Assembly: GCA_013350335.1 (NCBI GenBank) | Contig: CM023536.1 | Coordinates: 6,716,207 to 6,780,206 of the forward strand | DNA from: Chimonanthus salicifolius | Lineage: Eukaryota > Streptophyta > Magnoliopsida > Laurales > Calycanthaceae | Reading direction: 5' to 3' | Length of the DNA: 64,000 nucleotides | In this document: positions 34,001 through 43,559 of the stretch, piece by piece | How positions within the stretch are numbered: position 1 is the stretch's first letter | How the letters are laid out: each line of letters opens with the position of its first letter | Translations under genes and position numbers: made by a program | Notes under the pieces: model-generated | Told to the model about the DNA's origin: nothing | What the model saw: the letters and a program-made list of their open reading frames with translations, nothing else | Database searches by the model: none

Positions 34001-37000
34001 GGACCTCATATCTACACTCATAGTTTCTTTTACCTTTCTTGCCATTTAATATGGATATCCTAGCCGCTATAATGACAACAACCTTTAGCACTACTGGTAA
34101 GAGCTTATTGTTACAGCCTAAAGGTTGTGGGTTCGAGTTCCATGGGCATCAGATTGGCACTCAGTTCATGGAAACAATTTGCCAAATCCAAATATAAAGG
34201 CTAACCCCAGATTGATGGGATAAACGGTATAGACAAAATATAATAGTTGACACGCTTTCTAGAATAAGCAACTAATAGATAAAAATTGTTTTTCCTCTCT
34301 TCATCTTGGAAGGAAGAGATATTCACACAATACTGTACTCACCTTTGCAGAGACCATGTCATTCCTCTTTGCAGCATCTCTAATTGCTTTCTGAACATTT
34401 TTCTCCTCTCTCTGCACATCTATAACCACCATGGACCCAAATTAAAAACAAGAATGAAGAGGGTGAGGAGAGGGAAAAAATGAAGTCCACTTAGTCTATT
34501 GGATTAAAGTAAATCTTCACATAGAAAATCGTGAATAATATTATGAGAAAAAGGGTCTTAAGTTAAGACCCTAAATACAAAATGGAGGGACTGAGTTGCT
34601 TGGGGTTCCCCTTGGTTATCAAAAAATTAAAAAAAAATGGAGGGACTGAGGTTGGGGAATGAACATAGTAGTCAAATGCATGCCTTGCTTGCACCTAGGC
34701 CTGCCTAGGCTCCAGACCCATGTTGTGCCTCGCCTCTCTCTAAGCCAAGCTCACCTTAATTAATCCTAGCTTCTTTTAGAAACTACTTCTACGATAAGCC
34801 TATCTTTAGTTTTTTGAAATAACTAAAAAATATTATAGTTAACATGAAGTAATCACTAGTAATACTTAATTACAAACGCATATTAGCATATAATATACTT
34901 GTGCATGCATACAATACAACTTCTATACAAAGTTTGGAAGCTCAACTGCCATTATCCTTTGGTGCTTTGTATGAGTAGAATTGTATTTGTTAAAAATGAT
35001 GTAATAACGACACAAATTAATGAATCTACACATATCTTGAAGTATCTATGTAAGTGCACCTAGTAAATTAGGCTCGCACTTAGACGTGTGCCTTGAGCCT
35101 TAGGTTCCAAGGCCCCTTGGCACCTTGATTGTGCCTTGCCCTTGCTATTGGAACAAAGTCCAAACTCTCCCTCAACCAACATCTTGTGAGGGATCTAGCG
35201 AGGAGAATAAGGCCCAAGTAGAGAAGCTATAAAACTGAAATAAGATGGAAGGTGTGGTTCCAAGAAAGGAATATGATGCAAGACAAGACATAGGGTGATC
35301 CTAAATGCCTAAATTTGGTTCCCTAAATATTAGGAGGGATGAAAATAATGCACCATAAATCTAAAATTGGCAAAAATTAAACCAACAATTAATATATGCA
35401 ATTAAATAATATAAATTTATAACAAATAATCACAAAAATACCAAGAATGATGCATTAATTGAGACAATATGATTCAAATTTAAATGACTTAAATGGCGTA
35501 TGGGTGGCGTATGGGTTTCACGTAACTTCAAAATAAATGGGATATGGATGGAATTATTGAAAAAATTGGTCTAGGATAACACAATTATAACGGTAAAGGC
35601 TATGCAAAATGGGAAAGATAAGGAGAAGGCTTACGGCAGCTTTGGTGGAGACGGAAACACTATAGGTGTCTTAAATGGGTTACGGCAATGTGAAGGAGGA
35701 TTGTGGGGGGAGACGGCAGTAGTAGGAAGGTTTATTGGAATAGGCCAGCGAGAGAAGGGGCAGATGTGATTACGGCTGCAATATGTGGGTTTATGGAGGT
35801 GGGCGAAAATAGGGAAGTCTAAGAAAGGGGTTGCGGTGGGTCTGTTTCCAGATCTGGGATTAAATCTGGCTATGAGAAGGTGCTGTTGGGATTCTCAGCA
35901 AGGAAAAGAAAAGAAAAGGAAAGAGAGAGAAGAAGAAGATAGAGAAGATGAACAGAAGTACCTGAAGACGAAGGTGGGATGGCCTCATGCCGGGCTTCAC
36001 GCTAAAAGGGTCTCACGCCACTGGAATCACTCCAAAGATCGCATAAGGTTTGCGAAAATTTCAATCTTCTTTATTCATTCAATCGTATGTTTGCCTCAAA
36101 GGGCTACATCATATATAAACTTTCAACCTATTAAAAATAAATCCTTGCTAAAAACAAACAAACAAAAAAAGCTACGGAAATAGAAAACCACGAAAATAGA
36201 AAACTATAGACATAGGAAACCACGAAAATAGAAGGCTGGAGTTGCACCGCATCAGAATATCATAGAGATGGAACTAAAATATGGAAATATTTTTTGAGCG
36301 GTAACATAGAAGATTTCATTAATAAAGAGATACAAGTACAAAAGAATCATTACATCAAATTAGACCAGGGAAAAAAATAACACGCTACAAAACTAAAATA
36401 TCCACAAAAGATATGCAAAAAACCTTGTTCAAGCACTTCCTTGCTCAAAGAAAGAAGACCCATGATTCTGAATTGTTAATTCCATAATTAGCAAAGAAAT
36501 TTGCTACCTCATTTGCGATACGACTCACTTGACCAAAAGAGACATCTAATCCCAAGGATAAATCCCTAATCTCCCTAGCGATGGAAATCAGTTTCCAGGG
36601 GAGTCGCTTAAGTCCCTTGGCCCATTTAATTGCATTTGCCGAGTCCCCTTCAATCACTAAGCCTTGCCCATAGACTTTCTAGATGGTCAATGCCCTCCCA
36701 ATACTAAGGAGTTCTGCCTCATTTGAGTCTCTGATCTCCTCTGCTTTTGTGAAGACCACTGAAGTCTCACCCATATAGTCCCTAAGCACTCCTCTTATCC
36801 CTGCTGGTCCCAACTTTTCTCGAGAGGCTCCATCGACATTAAATTTCATGACATCACATTAAGGAGCATCCCAGGTAACAATTGTCTTCGGATTCCTATT
36901 AACTCCACTAATACAAACCTCACCCCCCCCCCCCCCCCCCCCCCCCTTGACGACAAGAAATCCATTGGTTTGAGCCCCTTGAAATCTTTCCCCAGAAAGA

Positions 37001-37853
37001 AACCATACATATAACCTCCACTTAGCCCTCTAACCGAGTTCGTTAACCTCAAAAGATTTTTCTTCAAAAATTCTCGAGTTTCTCTCTTTCCACAAGGTCC
37101 AAAGGATTGCAACTGGAACCATGTTCCGAGTTGCCGTCATCCTAGGTCTAAGTTTGGATATAGCCACGACTCCACTACCCCAACGCAAGTTCTCTCAAAA
37201 CACCAAGAGACATTAAAGAGATACATAAAATTTAACCAAAGGTTCCTAGTAATAGAGCAACTAACAAATAGATGATTTGCATCTTCCTCTGGGTGACCAC
37301 ACAGGGAACAACTAGAATCCTCCTCAGCCCTCAACAAGCCTCTTCTCTTAAGGTCCATTCTAGAAAGGATCTTACCCTTCAGAGCACACCATACAAAGGT
37401 TTGAACCCTAGGAGGAGCTAAACCCTTCCAAGCTTGCTCAAGTCTCTGAACAATCCAAACCTCTCCCATTGGAAATTGATTTCCATGGCAAATGAAAGGG
37501 ATTTGATTTTCTGGTGCAGATGGATTCCATCACCAAGGAAAAGGAGAAAGAATCTCTAAAAGAATCTAGCCAATTCCCAATTCAAAAGCACAAAGTCGAA
37601 CCACCCAAGAGATGCAACCATCAATTGCTACAAATAAAACAACAACAACAACAATAATAAATAATTGGTTACACCTTAATAGATGGGGGTGGGAAAAAGG
37701 CGATCTTGAGAGGGGTGAAAGGAGGGGAGGAGAAAACTTGCCGCGAATTTGGCGCTCAATATGACGGCTCTCTTGCCTGAGGCGCCGCTGCCACTCTCTC
37801 AGTTGCTCCTGAGGGTTTGGTTTCGGCCTCAACAGATTCTTCACTTTGTCCAT
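22066..37853 (-). CDS. VPS24: ESCRT-III subunit VPS24 / CHMP3 (SNF7 family), six exons
   Basis: Exons in transcript order: 37853-37742, 34419-34343, 33813-33711, 32447-32326, 22424-22230 and 22146-22066; they total 690 nt and encode 229 residues, the usual plant VPS24 length. The start at MDKVKNLLRPKPNPQ was chosen over an in-frame ATG two codons upstream because family members begin there. A basic N-terminal helix (RDWQRRLRQE-type), the conserved GHLSKSAEVMKLVNN core, an acidic SALDSEDIEEEIEEEV stretch and a C-terminal EELEEIRARLAKVRS MIT-interacting motif are all present. It polymerises with VPS2, VPS20 and SNF7 on endosomes to bud and cut vesicles and is recycled by VPS4. Intron 1 is GC-AG (donor GCAAGT at 37741); the rest are GT-AG. 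Introns total 15.1 kb, mostly transposons, yet every exon is intact. Confidence 0.95.
22853..24764 (+). mobile_element. 5'-truncated LINE (family A), RT end through RNase H and tail
   Basis: It starts inside the post-RT region (LYKGKPKKVCWD...DKMERRLAAWKGKYLSIGSR), then shows the zf-RVT linker (FKVKIFGWLAG...CPMCL...LLLHCNFSYQIW) and an RNase H domain (LNFNGSC...EAELEALWRGI...IEGDSQVIVS) split across frames by stops and indels. It ends ATTAATGAAGTTATCTTTC with an A8 tail at 24757-24764. It is antisense to VPS24 in intron 4. No target duplication could be matched. Confidence 0.85.
25292..26232. mobile_element. TIR element, ~0.94 kb
   Basis: Left end GGCTATGTTTGGACGAGGAGAA (from about 25296) is the imperfect inverse of the right end (reverse complement GGCTGTATTTGAATGGGGAGAA), and both continue into GGAGAAGTC-type sub-repeats. 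Non-coding. It contains the foldback at 25736-25961. No clean target duplication was read, so borders are approximate. In VPS24 intron 4. Confidence 0.65.
25736..25961. repeat. Long foldback: ~79-bp inverted arms with 68-bp loop
   Basis: The left arm 25736-25814 and right arm 25883-25961 are inverse complements at roughly 85% identity; both contain CATGTGGACCAAATTT and AAAAAATCAAATCC (right arm read as reverse complement). As RNA this forms a long, slightly bulged hairpin like a MITE-derived small-RNA precursor. Mirrored open frames over the arms are by-products of the symmetry. Confidence 0.85.
26744..29927 (+). mobile_element. LINE with inverted 5' part (twin-primed), family B
   Basis: Flanked by a 14-bp duplication AAATGAGTCGTGTA / AAATGAGTCGTATA (26730-26743, 29928-29941) and ending in an A run. 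From 26744 to about 27500 the RT lies on the minus strand (DKAPGTDGFNF, SISLVGCVYKLIAKVLAERI, GGQILDAVMIA, KAYD, MMGFGQQWMKSCVE). From about 27500 the plus strand resumes a few residues later in the same protein (VNGSPT, GLRQG-PLSPFIFALV, HLQFTDETLFF), then zf-RVT (APPRVESFVWCALKGKVFTRMDL) and RNase H (FNVDWALKGKLGPRMGG, IEGDSANVIKW). The FADD metal-binding motif reads FTDE, and several stops and frameshifts are present, so it is inactive. In VPS24 intron 4, 3' part antisense to the gene. Confidence 0.88.
27125..27262. repeat. Short insertion inside the inverted LINE segment
   Basis: The run from TTTTTTTTGAAGACCAAGG to CCTTTGGGGGGGGTGGG interrupts the LINE reading on the minus strand. It contains GTGTCC...GCACCTGACTAATCC and CCATACACCAGGTAAAAC, motifs of a SINE-like dispersed repeat seen in many plants. 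The copy is too short to classify. Confidence 0.45.
30065..31015 (+). mobile_element. Solo LTR of the TGATGC...GCATCA family (copy 2)
   Basis: Starts TGATGCGGAGCATCT and ends CTTATCCTGCATCA. It shares block order and the final GGCATTTAAGGTTACC segment with 20407-21403. The expected 5-bp target repeat is absent (TACGG left, CACAG right); the right border directly abuts the GATACG-rich element, so the flank may have been altered by that later insertion. In VPS24 intron 4, antisense. Confidence 0.75.
31016..32272. mobile_element. GATACG-rich element with inverted ends
   Basis: Both ends are made of GATACGG/CGTATCC-type repeats: left GAGTATCGGTGTCGGGTGC, right (reverse complement) GCACTGATACGGGTGTGCG. 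Between them lies 0.9 kb of unrelated AT-rich sequence and a pyrimidine-rich block (31320-31600) that looks like a captured first exon and donor (CTCTCTGGAAGTTGAG...ATTCGAG|GTATGC). No coding function assigned. The dispersed GATACG repeat type occurs widely in plants; the exact superfamily is not known to me. Confidence 0.6.
32770..33420 (+). mobile_element. Ty1/copia 3' remnant: RNase H end, polypurine tract, LTR start
   Basis: Plus-strand frames with breaks read SEIEWLKGLLHDFGISHD, PLHADNKSAIQIASN and FHEHA.HIEVDGHYTRH, the signature of the copia RNase H C-terminus, then the polypurine stretch TTGAGAGGGAGTG (33101-33113) and a probable LTR from 33112 with TATAAATATAAGAG. The 5' portion and the other LTR are missing. 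Sits in VPS24 intron 3, antisense to the gene. Confidence 0.8.
34081..34250 (+). mobile_element. tRNA-derived SINE
   Basis: It shows RNA polymerase III promoter boxes at tRNA-like spacing: box A TAGCACTACTGG (34086-34097) and box B GGTTCGAGTTCC (34130-34141), followed by a non-tRNA body. It does not fold as a complete tRNA, so it is called a SINE. The 3' border and target duplication are unclear. In VPS24 intron 2. Confidence 0.65.
34680..35160 (-). repeat. Dispersed 'AAGGCAC' repeat, copy C (minus)
   Basis: Reads inversely to copies A and B: GCACCTAGGCCTGCCTAGG at the left and GTGCCTTGAGCCTTAGG...GGCACCTTGATTGTGCCTTG at the right; the interior carries the shared AAGTATCTATGTAAGTGCACCTA block. 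In VPS24 intron 1. Confidence 0.65.
35274..36254 (-). mobile_element. Solo LTR of the TGATGC...GCATCA family (copy 3, minus)
   Basis: On minus it starts TGATGCGGTGCAAC and ends TCTTGCATCA; the 5-bp duplication GAATA flanks it (35269-35273 and 36255-36259). It shares the GATTGAATGAATAAAGAAGATTGAAATTTTCG and CTTCAGGTACTTCT blocks with copy 1. No internal region adjoins. In VPS24 intron 1, same strand as the gene. Confidence 0.88.
36292..37490 (-). mobile_element. 5'-truncated LINE (family B), minus strand
   Basis: On minus: zf-RVT linker (APPRVQTFVWCALKGKILSRMDLKRRGLL...CSLCGHPEEDANHLFVSC), then RNase H (IEGDSANAIKWAKGLKRLPWKLISIAREIRDL), then a 3' UTR and A run. The protein matches the LINE at 27500-29927 closely, placing both in one family. 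A run of 24 C on the plus strand (36923-36946) interrupts it. In VPS24 intron 1, sense to the gene. Confidence 0.85.
36923..36946. repeat. C24 / G24 homopolymer
   Basis: Twenty-four consecutive C on the plus strand inside the LINE. On the minus strand, which is transcribed through VPS24 intron 1, it is G24 and can form G-quadruplexes. Confidence 0.9.
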
Positions 37854-38180
37854 CCGCAAACGAAGAAAACGAAGATTATGACGCGGAGGAACGAACGAAA
37901 AATCACGTTTTGTTTTGATACGATTTCAGAAGAAAACGAATCCAATGCAATTCAAAGCAATGGCCGAATAGATTTCAGAAAAATGTAAAAACCTCTTCGT
38001 TGGATTCGGATGGGAAGAGAGAGAGAGGGGGGAAGAGGGAGAAAAGCGATTCTCCACTTGTTTTCTCCTCTAGATCGTAGTAGTTCTGGTTCGCGGAAGG
38101 ATGGAAGATGACCTGGCGAATCCTCAGCACACGTGCGAATCTGTAACACGATTTGTGCCCTCGCCTCCATTTTATTAGCC
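37854..38180 (-). promoter_or_regulatory. VPS24 upstream / 5' leader
   Basis: GC-richer than the surrounding spacer and directly upstream of the VPS24 start codon on minus. It has purine/pyrimidine-rich runs (GAGAGAGAGGGG, plus strand near 38019) typical of plant leaders. An in-frame ATG lies at 37859. No certain TATA box. MITE-like palindromes begin at 38178. Confidence 0.5.
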
Positions 38181-40766
38181 GAGATGTCGGCTGATACGGA
38201 TTGTATCCGCTGTTCGAACTGGATATTAAGTAATATCGATTGGTCCTTTTTTTAAAATGAAATTAAAAAAGAAAAAAAACTGTCGAAACGTCCGAGATAA
38301 TATAGTATCGATGAAAATGGTTTTTAAAAAAATAAAGGCCGGTGAAAAAGTAATATTCTGTTTTATAATTTCTATAATTTTTTAATTTAAAAAGCTGGTA
38401 TTTTTTCAGTGACTCACCTCACATCCTAGCAAAGAGCATGTGGCAAGAAAGCATTTAGTTACTTGAGTTATGTGTTGATCATTATCTCTACTTGTCCATT
38501 ACGTGATGATGCAAAGAGTAGGATCGAGGGAGAAAAGTGTGGGTAAGAGTAAGATTAAACAAGTAAGAATAATTTTGGGTTGAAAATAAATGGGTCAATT
38601 AAATGGGGGTGAATGTGAGATTGATTAATGGAATAAAGAAAGGAAGTAAATGAAATAATAAAAAAATGAGTTCAGTGCTGGTTAAAGGGAGGTGGTGATT
38701 ATGAGAATGGGTAATGGGCTCTCCAGCCATTAATGGAGGGTGGAAATAATAAGGAAAATGAACCGGTGGTGGGTTTTGAATGGTGAAGGCCTGCAGATCT
38801 TGAAGGTGAAAACTGGGAAAGGACGGTGAGAATTATCAAAACTTGGCTTTGTGTCACTGCCGGCCACGAGATTTCAGAGTCTTATGCGAACCTTTAAGAT
38901 GGACCTTTTATACACTCACAAAAGAAATCATATATTTTTTTTTTAAAGTATGAAACATCTAAATAAAACATCATAATCAAATTTATAATAAATTATTATT
39001 TAAAATTTATTTTTCTCAGATTTTGAGATACAAAATTACTAATTAAATTATTATATTTAAGATTTTTTAACATATCTTTTTCAATAAATAAGATAATTAA
39101 TCCAATCAATCTTTCTTGTGACAAATTTAATTTTCACTTGTGTATGCATGTTATTTTTTTATTTTTTATTACTATTTTATTCTATTTAAAAAGAGTAGTT
39201 GACATGTTAAAGTATATAATGCATTTAGAACAACTTATAAAATAAATTTATGTTAAAAAATTAGCACTCAATTATAAACTATAAAGCACAAAATACTCAT
39301 TCAAATTAAAATCCATTTTCTTTTCATTAAACCATCTATATTACAATGAACACTGAGTTTCCTCATTTAGGGACTTATTTAGGTCACACTTTTATTAAAA
39401 ATTTTGAAAAAAATGATAAGAATAATGATTAATTAAAATTTAACCTTTATACAATCATTTTAATCTTGTAATAGAGTCAATTAACCATCTCAATTCTTAA
39501 TTTTTAAAAGAAAAATAAAATAATATAATAAATATTTTTTTATCAGGATCTTAAATTCATTTTATTAGAATTATAAATTTAAAATTTGAAAAAAAAGGTC
39601 AAATCAATCTGAGTTGGCTAAACTCGATAGGAATTCGAGTCAAGCGAGTTAACGAGTCTTATCAAGGCTTTTCAAGTTGACTTTAAATACTTCCTAAATT
39701 ATTTTATTTAAAGAAAAATTATACATTATATCTAAATATATATGAAATTGTAAGAAGTAAAGTTATTTTAATTAAAGTAAAATTGAGTCTAAATTTATAA
39801 AATATTGAAAAAGTGAACCGTAGCACGCACAACCAATGCGCCACGAATCAACTTGCTCGCAAATATACATTAAAATCAATTTATAACATAAAATAATGTG
39901 CAGAAATTTAAAAATTGAACCTGAGCCCTACGCGATGGGTTAGTTCCTCTGAGGTAAGGGCCGAGCCTGCTTGACGGCGATGACTGGCAAAGGAGCAGGC
40001 GCCTAGCAGGCCTATTCTCCGTTCGTGAATAACAGGAGCACTGTTGAACGAGATCTAGCTGATAGTTTCCGAAAACTCTCCTTTTTGAAATTCAAAGAGC
40101 CTCCATGGGAGTCCAACGGATGCATGTTATGCATGCTCTGCTTGCAGGCTCTCTATTTCAAAATCTCAAACAAATAATGAAAACTATTGTTTCTCTTAGT
40201 AAAACATGCATGAGAAATAATGCGTGAGTAATTGCTAAACTCTTTGACTTTAATAAAATACAATGGAAAGTAAGAAGAGAATAAAGCATTAAATAGCTTG
40301 ATCCAAATTGGTGAAATTAAATAGAATCAAATAAGTTTACAAAGGCTACACAAAGGATTACCTAAACACAAAGTTCGACTGGAAAAGAGAGGCTCAAAGG
40401 GTAATTATTTGACAGCAAGAGATTAGGCAACTCCCTTGTTTCTACTGTATTGACGCTAGACAGGGAGGAAGAATAAAAGGAGAAGTCGTAAAGAGCGATG
40501 ACTATGGTGGTAAGCTTAATATAGATTTAGGATTTTTTATTTCAGATTCTTTTTTATATACACATACGCTCCGGCCAGGATATAAAATCTCAGCCAATGC
40601 AGATTATCTCTTTTTCAGATTATTTTTTTCCAATATTTTTATTTTCTGTTGTTTTGGTTACTTTAAACTGTTTGATTCTTTTTTATAAACACATCAATAT
40701 ATAACATTGATTTGATATATAATATATCATGGAAATCTCATTTGACAATATTGTGACCGGTGGAAG

Positions 40767-40806
<40 letters not shown>

Positions 40807-41125
40807 GAGAGAGAGGGGGGTAAGGAAGTTCCAAATGTATCTCATCATTCAAGTTATTCAATTTTTTTTTCCTATGAAAATATTTCTAAATTTTTTTCTC
40901 ATTTATCTACTTTTTTTGTCATTTTTACAATTTTTTTACTAATTATATAAATTCACGATATCGTAACTTCAAAATTATATTAGAAGATGTAAATGTCCGA
41001 TATTTTATGAAAAAAAATCAATATTCAATAAGCACATAATTATCCACATTTTCTATACTTTTTTGGGATTTTTTTCAAAAAAAAAAACATTGTGGAGAGA
41101 AAAACTTATCAGCCGACATCTCGAT
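38178..41125. other. AT-rich spacer bounded by a perfect 16-bp inverted repeat
   Basis: GAGATGTCGGCTGATA at 38181-38196 is exactly inverted at 41107-41122. The interior is AT-rich with no transposase frame; it includes a GC-richer patch with GAACCTGAGCCCTACGCGATGG (about 39920-40050) that looks like an LTR or other dispersed-repeat remnant. The two arms could be the ends of a 2.9-kb element or two separate decayed TATCGGCCGATA MITE pieces. Confidence 0.4.
40769..40800. repeat. (AT)n microsatellite
   Basis: About 16 AT units followed by a GA run; it makes false Tyr-Ile open frames. Confidence 0.95.
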
Positions 41126-41359
41126 GGGGGCGATTTTTGCACCCCTAGTAGGGATCATGTGCAGAAATCAGTGTCCACAGGAGGGATGCAACTTGGGCCG
41201 GGGCATAACCCGAGCCTCATGAAAAAGCCCGAAAAAATGGGCTCAGATCGAGCCCTTTTTCCCAAACATCAGGCCCGTTTAGAATTCAGATCGAGTCTGA
41301 ACCTCACATATAAAAGTCCAAGTTTATCTAAAAAACCTGAATTTGAACCATATTTATAT

Positions 41360-41534
41360 CAGGAGTTCAAAATTCGATATCGACCAACATTTTTCTCTCT
41401 TCTTTTTAAAAAAAATTAAAAAATGGCTGAAATCAGCGGATATGATAAGGCCGAGATATCGGCCAATATGATATGGTTTAAAACCGTATCATATCGGCCG
41501 ATACGTATCGTATCAGCTGATATTTAGACCCATG
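41360..41534. mobile_element. Degenerate TATCGGCCGATA-family MITE (copy 3)
   Basis: Contains ATATCGGCCGATACGTATCG and degraded ends (CAGGAGTTCAAAATTCG on the left, GATATTTAGACCCATG on the right). No 8-bp duplication is visible, so it is older or rearranged. Surrounded by GCCCGAGC/GGGCTCAGATCGAG-rich sequence of another dispersed element (about 41190-41660). Confidence 0.6.
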
Positions 41535-42063
41535 TAAATTTTCTTTTTATGCCTAAAGAAATCCAATACCGGATAAGAGACTGCATATATATTTTCAATT
41601 TCAAATTGGGCTCCAGCGGTACATATACAAATCTAGATCGGGCTCAGGTTTTACATACATAGTTCTTAAATTGCAATTTAGGCCCATAAGACTTGAGCAA
41701 GTCTAAAACGCAACTTGGCTCAAAACTCCAGATTTTAGAATTGTTGAAGTAATAGCTTCTTCTTTGTTTTTTTGAATTTATGTGTGTAAAACCAAAGAAA
41801 ATTCAGTGTTTAACCCCTCAGGGTGATATCCACTGCCCTTACAGCACACTAGGTGAAGCTATGGGAGCTCAAACTTGACACCTCTCACTCTCTGAAACGA
41901 GAGATTACCAATAGAGCATGTGGACAAGTAATAACTATTTCATCTTCACCCATTACGACTATGGTAAAAAATCTAAGTGCTCTCTCCACACTCAAAATGA
42001 GGTTTTGCTTGTAGGAACAATACGTCAATAGAACAAGTCATATTAGGTTGCGTTTGTTTGAGG

Positions 42064-42392
42064 CAAGGGTCGAAATATCTGTCGGTACATATTATATCGG
42101 CCGATATGTATCGGTTTTTTAAGACTGAATGATATCAGCCGATACGATATGTATCGGCCGTACAAAACGATTATCGGCCGATATGGCCGATATTCGGTCA
42201 ATAATATCGGTCACCATATCGGCCGATATGCATAAATATCGGTATTTAAAAAAAAAAATTAAAAAAAAAAAACCGATACATTTTTTCACGGTTTTTGCCG
42301 TTTTTCACGGTTTTGAATACCGGAGGAGAAAGAAATGTAAATATCGGAGGAGAGAGAAATTTATCAGCCGATATGCATTTTTTTGACCCCTG
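42064..42392. mobile_element. hAT-type MITE of the TATCGGCCGATA family (copy 4)
   Basis: Begins CAAGGGTCGAAATATC and ends with the inverse of CAGGGGTCAAAA; the perfect 8-bp duplication GTTTGAGG flanks it (42056-42063 and 42393-42400). The interior again consists of ATCGGCCGATA variants plus a CACGGTTTTTGCCGTTTTTCACGG stretch. Confidence 0.88.
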
Positions 42393-42400
42393 GTTTGAGG

Positions 42401-43475
42401 TGTAATTGGGGTGAACGAGTATGACCATTGTTTTCCCCTGTTTGGTAGCAACATGATAAGAGTAAAAAATCATGATTTTATCTCTCCCATGGAGATCCTA
42501 AAACCCAGTCGAGGCGTCTCCCTCTTTGTAATCCTCTCTTACCCTTCTTCAATCCAAAAATGTTTAAAATATTATTTTTAATTTTACTTTTAAATCTAAT
42601 TTTGATTAATGTCATTTGACACATTTTGACTGTTAGATTGATTAAGATAAATAAAAAATATTTATTCAAATACTTATCTTTTATTTTGAAAATGAAATTT
42701 AAAACAATAATAATTAAACCGTTTTTTACATTGTAATAATACAATATTCACAATAATCTATTTAATCATCAAAATTTAAGATATTTCAACATAAGCTTGT
42801 GTTAAAGCTCTACTTCTTAAAATCAAAATTTTCCCTAAATTTTTTAGTCTTTTCAATTAAAATAAAATAACAAAATTTTATTTGTTCCATAAATAATTAC
42901 AATGTATAAGAATATCAAAAGCATGTAAAATTTTATTTATTAAACATATAAAATTATCATTATTTTCAACTTTTTCTTATTTGTTAGAGTTTCGTGTTTT
43001 ATTTACTTTAAATTTATAAAATAAACAATTTTTTTAAATTTGAATTGCAATATCTTTCAATAATACTTTCAAAACCAAAACATTAAAAATAAAAAAACTA
43101 AATCGCTAACATAATCATTTAAAAAGTTGTTTTTTTTTTCACTTATGTGAGAAAGACTTGGTATGCCTTTAACATTAAAAAAATAATAATAAGTTATTTT
43201 TATATTATATGGGTTTACTAAAAATCATTGATTGTCATAAAATTGTTATTACATCAGGTTTCCTCTATTTACAATTACTAAACAAGTTTTTTTTCTCTCT
43301 TAGAATAAGTTTTAATTTTTCCACTATAATTACCAAGCAACAAAAGGGAAACACCTGCATATGCGTAAATCTTTGTTTAAGGGTAACCCTTGGAAAATTT
43401 ACCCCTCCTCCAAAAGCTACCTAAGATGTTTGAAATTTTCCTTAGTTGGCCCTAGAAATAATTTCTCACCTGTCA
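42401..43475. other. Very AT-rich spacer, no gene seen
   Basis: Long A/T runs and no supported frame. Confidence 0.4.
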
Positions 43476-43559
43476 TTTTGGTGGTCTTTAGTTGTTGAAT
43501 AGGGGGCACATGCTTTATTTTGGTGGTCTTTAGTTGTTGATTAGGGGGCACATGCTTTA
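43476..43559. repeat. 42-bp tandem duplication
   Basis: The unit starting TTTTGGTGGTCTTTAGTTG at 43476 is repeated at 43518; the copies differ by a single base (GAATAGG against GATTAGG). Confidence 0.9.

Noticed and set aside
34081..34160. Possible tRNA gene
   Set aside because: Box A and box B are present but the sequence does not make a full cloverleaf; called a SINE.
40729..40950. Frames of repeated Ile-Tyr
   Set aside because: Produced by the (AT)n microsatellite.
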